43,075 nt of DNA from Romeriopsis navalis LEGE 11480. Its GTDB lineage: Bacteria > Cyanobacteriota > Cyanobacteriia > Leptolyngbyales > Leptolyngbyaceae. The stretch spans positions 1-43,075 of the forward strand of contig NZ_JADEXQ010000053.1 in the NCBI RefSeq assembly GCF_015207035.1, read 5' to 3'. A program made the translations under genes and the position numbers. Below are positions 8,423 through 17,151 of the stretch, in pieces; the stretch's first letter is position 1, and each line of letters starts with the position of its first letter. Below the pieces are notes generated by a model. It was not told where the DNA came from and did not search any database. It was given only the letters and a program-made list of their open reading frames with translations.

Positions 8423-10051
8423 CTAACTCATGCTGGCGGTCAGCTGCCCCGGATGGCCTAACTCACCATGTAAGACAACACGCGGATCATTGTTCGCTAA
8501 GTGCCGCAGAATTTTATACACCATTTCGATCTGGTCCGGTGCCCCCGCCTTCGTAGCCAAATCAGCGATCGGCAATGGCGTGGAATGTGACTGCAAGACT
8601 TCCACAACACGACTTTGCAAGTTTAGAACCTGTGCGGCAGCTTTCTTCCCGGCTTCTACCCCAGGCTGGTGATAAGCATTGATATTGACCAAGAAGCCGT
8701 ATAGTCCCACCGCCCGCTCATAAAGCGCAATCAAGGAACCCACGATCGCAGGTGTTACTTCTGGAATCGTCAATGTAATCGAGTCGCGATTATTTTCATA
8801 AATCGCACTGCGCGTCCCCTGGAGCAAGCCCGATAGATAGTCACCCGACGTTACGCCTGGTTCAACTTCGATCGATCCACCATTGCGATCCTTCAACACT
8901 TCAATGAAAGTGATAAAGAAGTTGGGTACCCCTTCACGTAACTGCTGCACGTAGGCATGTTGGTCCGTTGTCCCTTTGTTGCCGTAAACCGCAATTCCTT
9001 GATAAACCGGATTCCCATCCAGGTCAAACTGTTTACCAATCGATTCCATCACAAGCTGTTGCAAGTAACGGCTAAACAACAGGAGGCTGTCCTTATAAGG
9101 CAGCATTACCATATCCTTATCGCCCTTACCATTCCCAGCGTAGTACCAAGACATCGCCAGTAAAGCCGCAGGATTCTCCTTCAGCGACTGCTTCCGAGTC
9201 GCAATATCCATCAAACGGGCACCTTCAAGCATTTCGCGGACATTGATTCCTTGCAACTCAGCTGGCAATAAGCCCACCGCTGACAGTTCCGACGTCCGAC
9301 CACCAACCCAGTCATACATCGGAATCATAGCCAACCAACCATCCGTTTTCGCCACGTTGTCGAGCTTACTTCCCGGCATCGTGATTGCGACGGCATGCTT
9401 GGAGAAATCCAATCCGGCTAATTCAAAAGCGTTGCGCGCTTCCAACATACCGTTGCGGCTTTCTGGGGTACCACCGGACTTGGAAATCGTAATAACTAAC
9501 GTCCGATCGAGCCGATCGCGCAATTGAGACAGCACCTTATCAAAACCGGCCGGATCAGTATTATCCATAAAGTGGATATTCATCGGCGCATCGATTTCCC
9601 CCAAGGCTTCCGCAACAAATTGCGGCCCTAAGGCTGATCCACCAATCCCGATCGAGAGGACTTCGGTAAATTTCGGGGCATTTGGCGGCTTAATTAACCC
9701 GCTATGCACCTTCTGGACAAAGTCATCGGTTAATTCCAAGGTATCCGCAATCTCTTGCCGCAATTCCTGGGTCGGAGCAAGTTCTGGCGCGCGCAACCAG
9801 TAGTGACCCACCATCCGATTTTCATCCGGGTTAGCAATTTTACCCGCTTCCAATGCCGCCATCTCCGCAAACGCAAAGTCAAATTTGGGAGCGATTTTTT
9901 CTACAAATGCATCATCAAAGCGCATCCGGCTGATATCAAGGTAGAGATCTAAATCCTTGTGATAAAACAGCCAATCTTGGTAACGCTGCCACAGTTGAGC
10001 GGTCATTTTTTGGTTATCCATGCTTACGTCGTTTGCTAAAGCAGCATTCAT
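8423..10051 (-). CDS. pgi: Glucose-6-phosphate isomerase
   Basis: A 542-residue cytosolic enzyme that interconverts glucose 6-phosphate and fructose 6-phosphate, linking glycolysis, gluconeogenesis and the oxidative pentose phosphate pathway. Family signatures are clear: [18 protein letters not shown] in the sugar-phosphate-binding region, [33 protein letters not shown], and a C-terminal half that includes [16 protein letters not shown]. Length fits cyanobacterial Pgi. The ATG at 10049-10051 has GAGG ten bases upstream; later in-frame ATGs (residues 11 and 16) are closer to the usual N-terminus of the family. A terminator follows the gene at 8361-8390. Confidence 0.97.
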   Translation of the reverse strand: MNAALANDVSMDNQKMTAQLWQRYQDWLFYHKDLDLYLDISRMRFDDAFVEKIAPKFDFAFAEMAALEAGKIANPDENRMVGHYWLRAPELAPTQELRQEIADTLELTDDFVQKVHSGLIKPPNAPKFTEVLSIGIGGSALGPQFVAEALGEIDAPMNIHFMDNTDPAGFDKVLSQLRDRLDRTLVITISKSGGTPESRNGMLEARNAFELAGLDFSKHAVAITMPGSKLDNVAKTDGWLAMIPMYDWVGGRTSELSAVGLLPAELQGINVREMLEGARLMDIATRKQSLKENPAALLAMSWYYAGNGKGDKDMVMLPYKDSLLLFSRYLQQLVMESIGKQFDLDGNPVYQGIAVYGNKGTTDQHAYVQQLREGVPNFFITFIEVLKDRNGGSIEVEPGVTSGDYLSGLLQGTRSAIYENNRDSITLTIPEVTPAIVGSLIALYERAVGLYGFLVNINAYHQPGVEAGKKAAAQVLNLQSRVVEVLQSHSTPLPIADLATKAGAPDQIEMVYKILRHLANNDPRVVLHGELGHPGQLTASMS

Positions 10052-10174
10052 AGAGCAATTACCTCACTCATCCGATCCATTTTATAGTGTTAGTGAACAG
10101 ATTACCCAGGCAATCCCCTGGGAAAAGTTTACGGTGTACAAAGAAACTATCTGGCTATTTAAATCACCAAGAAA

Positions 10175-10375
10175 TCATACGTAATGACAATTGCGAGATT
10201 TACATGCATCAACCGGCTGTAATTGATGGCAATACTGACAGATGCGTTGATTAGTGCTCGCTTCTACGTACTTGCCTTGTCGCATAGGATACCCGAAAAA
10301 CCTCACTCCAACACATTCAGGCAACCGGCGAGGCTTGAATGTGCCGGAGCCGGGAAATGACTGGAGTGGCCTCAT
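10175..10375 (-). CDS. Small Cys-rich protein, possible zinc ribbon
   Basis: A 66-residue ORF that I do not recognise. The C-terminus has four Cys in a CxxC-x7-CxxxxC arrangement (ICQYCHQLQPVDACKSRNCHYV region), which suggests metal binding. Its ATG at 10373-10375 is preceded by GGAG with a 7-base spacer, which favours a real gene. It sits alone between pgi and the phosphoribulokinase gene, on the same strand. The N-terminal half has no clear fold, and a shorter form starting at MRQGKYVEAS is also possible. Confidence 0.45.
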   Translation of the reverse strand: MRPLQSFPGSGTFKPRRLPECVGVRFFGYPMRQGKYVEASTNQRICQYCHQLQPVDACKSRNCHYV

Positions 10376-10584
10376 CAATTATCTCCAGTGCTGACGAACT
10401 AGTTCAGTCCAGATGTAATCAAGTCGTTATTTCCGCGCACATATCAAAATTCGTTTAGTTAAATACGTCTAAATACGTCGCAGCAGCAAGCAAGGCTCAG
10501 GCTGATCATCAAACTCATCAAACGGTGGGACGACTTCGCTGCATCCAGCTACAAACAACAAGATGTAATACTCCATCACCAAAA
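10376..10584. other. Intergenic stretch with a short tandem repeat
   Basis: No gene seen between the small Cys-rich ORF and the phosphoribulokinase terminator. It contains TAAATACGTC twice in tandem (10460-10479). Confidence 0.4.
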
Positions 10585-10619
10585 AACTTCCCGAGAAACA
10601 AGACATTTCTCGGGAAGTT
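10585..10619 (-). terminator. Rho-independent terminator of the phosphoribulokinase gene
   Basis: A perfect 14-bp stem (10585-10598 with 10606-10619) and a 7-base loop. On the minus strand it is followed by a run of T. It lies about 40 bases after the phosphoribulokinase stop. Confidence 0.9.
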
Positions 10620-10659
10620 TATCGTCTGCCGACAAAGGCATTCAAGTGATTGAGTCAAA

Positions 10660-11568
10660 TTAAGCTAATTTCTTGGATTCCGCCACCATTTGATCAATGA
10701 TCGGCGAAAGGATGATTTCCATCGCAAACCCCATTTTTCCACCAGGAATCACTAGGGTTGTATGACGCGACATGAAGGAGCCCGCAATCATACTCTGTAA
10801 ATAGGTGAAATCAATGTCAAAGCGTTCACGGAAGCAGCGATTCGTATGAACGATAACAAAGCTTTCGTCCGGTGTCGGAATATCGCGAGCAATAAACGGG
10901 TTGGAGGTATCAACCGTCGATACCCGTTGAAAGTTGATATGGGTGCGCGAGAACTGCGGTGTGATGTAATTCACGTAATCGGGCATCCGGCGCAAAATTG
11001 TTTTGACCGTTGCTTCTGCACTGTAACCGCGCTCAGCATTATCCCGCGAGATCTTCTGAATCCACTCTAGGTTAACGATGGGCACAACGCCAACTAGAAG
11101 ATCAACATGCTGCGCCACATTCAGATTCGTTTTCTCATCAACTACACCACCATGTAGTCCTTCGTAGAAAAGGATCTCGCTGGATGGAGCCAAATCTTCC
11201 CAAGGCGTAAATTCACCTGATTGACAGCTTGTTTTGAGCCGTGCGTTGTGATGCTCTGCTTCCTCGGCGTTATGGAGATAGTAGCGTTTCTTGCCAGTCC
11301 CAGATTCGCCGTACTCCTTAAATAAAGCCTCTAACTGATCCAGAATATTGGCATCGACACCAAAATGACTTAGATCACGACCTTCAGCCAAGGCCTTAGT
11401 CATTACTTCACGCATTTCTAAGCGATTATATTTGTGGTAACTATCACCTTCAACCACAACCGGATTAATTTTTTCGCGCGCAAAAATATGTTCAAAGGCG
11501 CGTTTCACAGTACTTGTACCGGCACCGGAGGAACCAGTAACTGCAATAATGGGGTGTTTTTTTGACAT
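10660..11568 (-). CDS. prk: Phosphoribulokinase, class I (proteobacterial type)
   Basis: A 302-residue ATP-dependent kinase converting ribulose 5-phosphate to the CO2 acceptor ribulose 1,5-bisphosphate. It starts MSKKHPIIAVTGSSGAGTST, with the P-loop at residues 12-20. It then shows VVEGDSYHKYNR, LSHFGVDAN, FKEYGESGTGKKRYY, LFYEGLHGGVV, GVVPIVNLEWIQKI, YITPQFSRTHINFQRV, VDTSNPFIARDIPT and LVIPGGKMGFAMEIIL. These match class I enzymes (Rhodobacter CbbP, E. coli PrkB) and not the class II enzyme standard in cyanobacteria, whose P-loop reads roughly GDSGCGKSTF. I chose the ATG at 11566-11568 by family alignment; an upstream in-frame extension to 11631 looks spurious. The ribosome binding site is weak. 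It is monocistronic with its own terminator. Confidence 0.93.
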   Translation of the reverse strand: MSKKHPIIAVTGSSGAGTSTVKRAFEHIFAREKINPVVVEGDSYHKYNRLEMREVMTKALAEGRDLSHFGVDANILDQLEALFKEYGESGTGKKRYYLHNAEEAEHHNARLKTSCQSGEFTPWEDLAPSSEILFYEGLHGGVVDEKTNLNVAQHVDLLVGVVPIVNLEWIQKISRDNAERGYSAEATVKTILRRMPDYVNYITPQFSRTHINFQRVSTVDTSNPFIARDIPTPDESFVIVHTNRCFRERFDIDFTYLQSMIAGSFMSRHTTLVIPGGKMGFAMEIILSPIIDQMVAESKKLA

Positions 11569-12291
11569 CAGATCTACTTTGAATATTATCGATACAATGC
11601 TGGGCAGGCAATAAACTACTGTCGCGCTCATGCAAATGCTTAACCCCGAACAGCCGCTCCAACATTTCAGTTAATCTTGGGGGCCTTAAGGCAATCAGCA
11701 GGAGATTATGGATGAGATAGCTGGCTTGATTCCAACACATTGTTATGGTGATTTTAACTCCTAAGCGACACGGTTTTATCAATTGGCCGTAGCGCTTAGA
11801 CGCGATTTGGCTTGCACTTGAAGCCTATATGAAACACTTAGACGTAATTTTTATAGCAATCAAGTATAAGTATATTTACTTATACTTGATATTGCCACCA
11901 GCGCTCCGCCGCAATCCTAGATCAAACCCGTCAGGATCGATCACGCACCGCGGATTGAAGCCAATCCAGCGCAGCGCAATCACCGCCATGCAACTGCCCC
12001 GTCGCGGCTCCCTAACGCACGACAATTTCGATCGAAGTCAAGCATCCCGAATGAATTCGACCGCCTGAGGGAACACCAGAAAAGATTTTGCGGAATTGCC
12101 GCAGTTGCAACTGAAGTTATTAGCACTGAGGAAAATCAGTTAATTGGTGGAGTTGAACCATCGATACGGAATTACCCCACATCGGATCAGCCAAAGCTCG
12201 ACAGCAGCGACTGGTTCAAAGCAGTGAATCCGCATCCGTCCCAACAAATCACTTCAAATCGTTTGATTGGCACACGGCCAGGAGTATTGCA
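11569..12291. other. 720-bp gene-poor region
   Basis: No convincing gene on either strand. It holds the upstream region of the phosphoribulokinase gene, an AT-rich perfect palindrome at 11859-11890, and the leader of the broken L,D-transpeptidase gene. The weak ORF at 11829-12068 runs through the palindrome, and I do not support it. Confidence 0.5.
11859..11890. repeat. AT-rich perfect inverted repeat
   Basis: ATCAAGTATAAGTA (11859-11872) and its exact reverse complement (11877-11890) flank a TATT loop. The 14-bp stem has no T-tract on either side. It could be an operator, a cruciform or a remnant of a mobile element. Confidence 0.75.
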
Positions 12292-12855
12292 ATGAGTCGT
12301 TTCACTAAATTTTCCTGCTTCAAATTTTTCTATTTCAAATTTTCGCGTTTATTCAGTCTGAGCACCCTCATCGCCATTCTGAGTATTGCCGTTGCTCCAG
12401 CGCTCGTCACGCCAGAACAAGTCCCAGCCCAAGCGGCAAAATCAACCGCCATTGCCCAATCCAAAACGATTCGCACTGCCATTAGCCAGCTAAAGTGATC
12501 GCCACAGCGCTGGATCGAAGTTAACCTCACGACACAGCGGGTAATTGCCTGGGAAGGTAAACGTTGGGTCGATGCCATGATCGTCTCCACTGGCAAAAAA
12601 TCAACGCCCACAGTGACTGGTGTGTTTAACATTTACCTCAAATATCGCAAGTCCAGCATGCGCGGCGACGATTACAACGTCCCGAATATGCCGCACATCA
12701 TGTATTTTCACCGCGGCTATGGGTTACATGGCGCTTACTGGCACAACCGGTTTGGCACCCCCGTCAGCCACGGCTGTGTCAACTTGGCCTTGGATAAAGC
12801 GAAATGGCTCTATAACTTTGCCACTGTCGGCACACCGGTTGTTGTCCATTACTGA
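12292..12855 (+). pseudogene. L,D-transpeptidase (YkuD) interrupted by an in-frame TGA
   Basis: A secreted YkuD-fold L,D-transpeptidase that would cross-link or modify peptidoglycan. The ATG at 12292 has AGGAG 7 bases upstream and opens a signal-peptide-like N-terminus (about 50 residues). The frame stops at TGA 12496-12498, then continues without any shift as SPQRWIEVNLTTQRVIAWEG, through HGAYWHNRFGTPVSHGCVNL with the catalytic His and Cys, to a stop at 12853-12855. Everything else of the family is intact, so a single substitution has broken it. The ATG at 12577 could only start a form lacking the first strands of the domain. The TGA lies in GTGATCGC, one base from HIP1. It could be a recent mutation, a sequencing error or a read-through codon. 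Confidence 0.85.
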
Positions 12856-13037
12856 TCGCACAGATTCACGCAATCGGCCAGTCGTGAATTGTTGATTCTG
12901 AAGCCGACACATCATCACAGCGGATGACGCGTCACCAATTGCCCCCAGGCCACAACCGATAAACCCAACAAAACCGTTAGAATAATAGCGAACGGCTCAC
13001 ATCACCCGGCCGTCTTGTTTCCTTATGCTGTACCAAT

Positions 13038-14333
13038 ATGACTGCAACCGCTACGCCGATCGCGACTAGCCTGAACAATCCGGTTATTCACCACCTGCCC
13101 AATGGCTTAACGATCATCGCTGAGCAAATCCCGGTCAATGCAATTAATCTCAACCTCTGGTTGAACATCGGTTCTGTAGTCGAATCGAATGACATCAACG
13201 GTATGGCACACTTCCTGGAGCATATGATCTTCAAAGGAACCCAGCGGCTTCAGAGTGGTGAATTTGAAGCCCGAGTTGAAGCCCGTGGAGCAGCGACCAA
13301 TGCGGCCACAAGCCAAGACTATACCCACTATTACATCACCACAGCCCCACAGGATTTTGCCGACCTGGCACCGTTACAACTCGATGTACTCTTGAATCCG
13401 GCCATTCCTGACGATGCGTTTGATCGAGAACGCCAGGTCGTTATGGAGGAAATTCGCCGATCAGAGGACAATCCCCGGCGCCGCAGTTACCAACACCTCG
13501 CAAATATGGCGTTCGAGACGCTCCCCTACAATCGCCCCGTGCTAGGACCAATCGAGGTGATCGAACAGCTCAAACCACAGCAAATGCGTGATTTCCATCG
13601 TGGCTGGTATCACCCTGATCGCGTTGTCGCAGTTGCCGTGGGGAATCTCCCAGTAGAAGAGCTGATCGCCACAGTCGAACGGAGCTGCCTCCAATCCATG
13701 GAAGATCGTCGCGGTGAACCCCATATCCGCCATCAGCGACAGAGCCTCGGCCAGGAGTCTGCTTTTGCACAAGTCATCCGCGCCGAACACATTGACCCAA
13801 CCTTGCAACAAGCCCGGATGATGATGCTCTGGCGGGTACCCGGCTGCATGAATCCGCAAGAAACCTATGCCCTTGATATGCTGGCAAATATCCTCAGTCA
13901 TGGTCGGACCTCGCGCCTGGTGCAAGACTTGCGCGAACAGCGCCAGCTTGTCAATGGCATCGGTGCTAGCAACATGACGTACCAGCATCAAGGCATCTTC
14001 TGCATCTCAGCCAACCTCGACAGCGACAACATCGCCGCAACAGAGCAAGCAATCCGCGAACAGGTCGATCGCTTGCACAATGAATTAGTGCCCATGGCTG
14101 ATCTGACAAAAGTCGCAACCCAAGTGGCCAACCACTTTGTCTTTAACAATGAAACCCCGAGTGCCCGTGCCAACCTTTATGGCTACTATTACGCACTGAT
14201 GGGGGATTTGGCCCCCGCTTTCAGCTATACCGACGCAATTCGATCGCTGACCCCACAAGATCTGCAAACCGCTGCGCAGAAATACTTGTCCACAGAGGCT
14301 TATGGTACTGTCACTATTAGACCGGAAACCTAG
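13038..14333 (+). CDS. M16 family zinc peptidase
   Basis: A 431-residue protease of the pitrilysin/processing-peptidase family. The inverted zinc motif HFLEH is at residues 58-62, preceded by GSVVES and followed by FKGTQRL, and a downstream VVMEEIRRSED supplies the distal glutamate region. The C-terminal inactive half has HGRTSRLVQDLREQRQLV. The length fits a two-domain bacterial M16B enzyme. No signal peptide is apparent. Cyanobacteria often carry two such genes side by side, but only one is present here. It is followed 51 bases later by the fructosamine-kinase-family gene and the two may be co-transcribed. The substrate is unknown. Confidence 0.93.
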   Translation: MTATATPIATSLNNPVIHHLPNGLTIIAEQIPVNAINLNLWLNIGSVVESNDINGMAHFLEHMIFKGTQRLQSGEFEARVEARGAATNAATSQDYTHYYITTAPQDFADLAPLQLDVLLNPAIPDDAFDRERQVVMEEIRRSEDNPRRRSYQHLANMAFETLPYNRPVLGPIEVIEQLKPQQMRDFHRGWYHPDRVVAVAVGNLPVEELIATVERSCLQSMEDRRGEPHIRHQRQSLGQESAFAQVIRAEHIDPTLQQARMMMLWRVPGCMNPQETYALDMLANILSHGRTSRLVQDLREQRQLVNGIGASNMTYQHQGIFCISANLDSDNIAATEQAIREQVDRLHNELVPMADLTKVATQVANHFVFNNETPSARANLYGYYYALMGDLAPAFSYTDAIRSLTPQDLQTAAQKYLSTEAYGTVTIRPET

Positions 14334-14384
14334 CGTTAAACGCCATACAACAACGCCAAAGCACTACTCTGCAAAGCTCCGAAC

Positions 14385-15251
14385 ATGTGGAAACAAATCA
14401 GCGACCGAATTAGCTTAGCGATCGGTGAAAATTTTGCCGCTCGATCACCCCGTTCCGTCAGTGGTGGTTGCATCAACGAGGGTTATAAAGTCACCGATGG
14501 CCGCTTGGAGTTTTTCGTCAAAATCAACCGCGCCGATCGCGTATCGATGTTTGAAGCCGAGGCCGCCGGACTCGAACAAATGGCCGCGACCCAAACCATC
14601 CGTGTGCCCAAGCCAATTTGCTGGGGCGTCGCCAGTGATGCGAGCTACATCGTGCTCGAATGGCTCAACCTCGGACAGGGTAATACCAAGGCGCAGCGCA
14701 AAATGGGACGCCAGCTCGCAAAACTTCACCAGTACAGTGGCTCCACCGCTTTCGGCTGGACCCAAAGCAATACAATCGGTTCAACCCCACAAATCAATTA
14801 TTGGAAAAGTGACTGGATTAAGTTTTGGCAGGAGCATCGCATCGGTTATCAGCTCGAACTGGCACACCGGCAAGGCGGCAACTTCCCACAAGCCAATGCG
14901 ATCATGGCGGCAATTCCCCAACTGCTGACCCACCATGAACCACAGCCGTCATTTGTGCATGGTGACCTCTGGGGCGGCAATGCCGCCGTCACCGACGAGG
15001 GTGAACCGGTCATATTCGATCCCGCCGCTTACTGGGGCGATCGCGAAGTCGATCTGGCGATGACCGAGCTATTTGGCGGTTTTTCCAGTGCATTTTATGC
15101 GGGCTACAATGAAGTCGCACCAGTCGATGCGGGTTATGAACGCCGCAAGATTTTGTATAACCTGTACCACATTCTGAATCACTATAATCTCTTCGGTAGT
15201 GGCTACGCTGGCCAAGCCAATCGGATGATTGAACAACTGCTGCAGTTCTAA
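14385..15251 (+). CDS. Fructosamine-3-kinase family protein
   Basis: A 288-residue kinase of the fructosamine/ketosamine-3-kinase family (aminoglycoside-phosphotransferase fold). These enzymes phosphorylate sugar adducts on protein amines so that they fall off, a repair of glycation. It shows GGCINEGYKV in the nucleotide-binding loop, FVKINRADR with the ATP-binding Lys, the catalytic loop FVHGDLWGGN, and the metal-binding IFDPAAYWGDREVDLAM. The length is normal. It ends 28 bases before a strong hairpin and faces a glycosyltransferase gene on the other strand. Confidence 0.93.
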   Translation: MWKQISDRISLAIGENFAARSPRSVSGGCINEGYKVTDGRLEFFVKINRADRVSMFEAEAAGLEQMAATQTIRVPKPICWGVASDASYIVLEWLNLGQGNTKAQRKMGRQLAKLHQYSGSTAFGWTQSNTIGSTPQINYWKSDWIKFWQEHRIGYQLELAHRQGGNFPQANAIMAAIPQLLTHHEPQPSFVHGDLWGGNAAVTDEGEPVIFDPAAYWGDREVDLAMTELFGGFSSAFYAGYNEVAPVDAGYERRKILYNLYHILNHYNLFGSGYAGQANRMIEQLLQF

Positions 15252-15278
15252 AGCCAACGATGTTAGCGCCATAAAAAA

Positions 15279-15304
15279 CGGGACAAGCTCAACAGCTTGT
15301 CCCG
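15279..15304 (-). terminator. Hairpin terminator between convergent genes
   Basis: CGGGACAAGCT (15279-15289) and its exact complement (15294-15304) with a CAAC loop. On the minus strand it is followed by TTTTTT, so it terminates the glycosyltransferase gene. On the plus strand it could also stop the kinase transcript, though the T-tract is poor there. Confidence 0.85.
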
Positions 15305-15329
15305 GCTTTGACGCTTAAAAAATTTGGCT

Positions 15330-16829
15330 TTAGCTGGCGCGATCGCGCACGTCGGCATAGGGCAATCCCATGGGTGCCGGACGATTCGATGAACCACGGG
15401 CCGTCACAACCCATTCACGATCGCCCATAAAGTGATCGTAAATTGCAATAATCGCAATGACGTTCTTGAAAATGCAGTAGAACGGAATCGCAATGCAATA
15501 AAACACATAATCGAAGAATGTCTGCTTGGTGGAACGGCTACGTACGGCCCAAGCGGCTAATGCCTGAATCGGCCCACTGAGCAAAGTCATCCCGGTCGTA
15601 AACCAGACATATTCCTGCGCCACCGTCGGCGCTTCCAACTGGCTCAAGGTCAAACCAATAAACATCGGGAAGACCTGTAGCGCGATGAAGTGGAAGGCCG
15701 CACTATAAATCAGCAGCATGCTCCAGTAGACCTTCTGCCACCCATCAAGTTTGCGTGATCGAATCAGCGGCATCTGGTGCTTTAATGCCACCTCCAACCA
15801 ACCTTGAGCCCACCGCTTCCGCTGGGACCAAAAGGCCTTGAGACTCTCCGGAGCCAGCTCCGTCGTAATAATGTTGGGGTCATGCATGATGTTATGCCCC
15901 CGCAACAACGCCCGCAATGTGGCATCAATATCCTCGGTCAACATCCGGTGGGAGAACTTCACACGGCGCAAAATACTCGTCCGCCAATACCCGTTCGATC
16001 CACAGAACATCCCGGTATCAACCAACAGCGACTTCGCCGGATGGCTGACACCATACATACATTCAAACTCCACCCCAATTAGGCGCGCCAGCAAATTTTC
16101 ATTGTAGTTACGAATCACGTTGCGACCTTGAACAGCAGCATATTGCCCTGTCGCCAACCAGCGCCAAGCCCGCTCAAAACAATCGGGATTCGGTCGATGG
16201 TCAGCATCCAGAATGCCGGTCACGTCGCCCGTCACAATTTTCAGCGCTTCATTAATATTCTCGGCCTTCGATCGACTCCCTTCAACGTTCAGCAGCACCA
16301 ACTCGGGGTACTTTTCCGCCATCGCCTCAAGCTCAGCTTCGATCGCCAATCGTTCTGGACGGTTATAGGCCAGAATCAGCTCAAATCCGGCGGGTGGACG
16401 GTGAATTGTCCCGAGAATATACTCCAGCGTCTCGAAAATAATATCTTGCTCATTCGGCAGATAAGCCGCCACAATCAGCGAACTTCGCGGTGGCTGCAAC
16501 TCGGGAACAGTTACGGCTGGAGCTTGCGTCACACGACGATGCTGTCGATCCTGGCCAATCCACTTTTGCAGTAGCCCCCGCTGGGGTTTATAGCGCCGAA
16601 AGCTGCGATAAGCCGTCAGTGTCGCCAACGCCTCTCCCATCACCACCACAGAGGTCACGACGTATAGGATCGGAATTAACAGATGCAACACGACTAAATC
16701 GCCACCGTTGACCAACACACAGTAATAAAGAATAGTTGGCAGACCCAGCACAAGTACATGGGTAAAAATAATCTTGTCTAAAATCGCACCAAACAGGACA
16801 AACGGCTTGTGCAGCAGTTCCTTTTTCAT
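15330..16829 (-). CDS. Processive family 2 glycosyltransferase (cellulose/hyaluronan-synthase-like)
   Basis: A 499-residue membrane glycosyltransferase. It has two N-terminal helices (about residues 20-70), a cytosolic GT-A domain (about 110-350) and three or four C-terminal helices. The catalytic set of processive enzymes is present: SSLIVAAYLPNEQD, the DADHRP metal motif, the TEDIDATLRALLRG acceptor region, and QRKRW (QxxRW). It would extend a polysaccharide from a nucleotide sugar and move it across the inner membrane. The sugar is not predictable, and no BcsB or other export partner lies nearby. No good ribosome binding site precedes the ATG. It is divergent from the carotenoid-isomerase-like gene. 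Confidence 0.9.
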   Translation of the reverse strand: MKKELLHKPFVLFGAILDKIIFTHVLVLGLPTILYYCVLVNGGDLVVLHLLIPILYVVTSVVVMGEALATLTAYRSFRRYKPQRGLLQKWIGQDRQHRRVTQAPAVTVPELQPPRSSLIVAAYLPNEQDIIFETLEYILGTIHRPPAGFELILAYNRPERLAIEAELEAMAEKYPELVLLNVEGSRSKAENINEALKIVTGDVTGILDADHRPNPDCFERAWRWLATGQYAAVQGRNVIRNYNENLLARLIGVEFECMYGVSHPAKSLLVDTGMFCGSNGYWRTSILRRVKFSHRMLTEDIDATLRALLRGHNIMHDPNIITTELAPESLKAFWSQRKRWAQGWLEVALKHQMPLIRSRKLDGWQKVYWSMLLIYSAAFHFIALQVFPMFIGLTLSQLEAPTVAQEYVWFTTGMTLLSGPIQALAAWAVRSRSTKQTFFDYVFYCIAIPFYCIFKNVIAIIAIYDHFMGDREWVVTARGSSNRPAPMGLPYADVRDRAS

Positions 16830-17151
16830 AGTTTTTTAAAGCGTCATGGAGTCATAAACCGCTAACTTGCAGGGGGCGCAGGTCAACGTGAACTGGTCAA
16901 AATCAAAAAGGTCAAGTCAAACCCAAACAGCGATCGCACCGAATACACATCGATTAACTGGTGACTGGAAGTTCTCCCAAGCCAACCAGGCTCCGAATTG
17001 TACTCGAACATTAGCCACCACATCTAGCGTCGTTGGATAATCCCAATGGGATGATCGCCCGACCCTATCCTGCTGCAGCTATATGCACTCCACAGTAAGA
17101 TACGACAGAATTCCACCGATTTACTGAAACCCGCAAACTGAAATATCAGCT
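16830..17151. other. Divergent intergenic region
   Basis: About 320 bases between the divergent glycosyltransferase and oxidoreductase genes. It should hold both promoters, but I could not pick out a convincing -35/-10 pair. One HIP1-like GCGATCGC is present near 16930. Confidence 0.4.

Noticed and set aside
11569-11631. N-terminal extension of the phosphoribulokinase
   Set aside because: Class I enzymes start at MSKK-P just before the P-loop; the extra 21 residues are not part of the family.
11829-12068. 79-residue ORF after the phosphoribulokinase leader
   Set aside because: It runs through a perfect AT-rich palindrome, has no ribosome binding site, and its translation looks like non-coding DNA.
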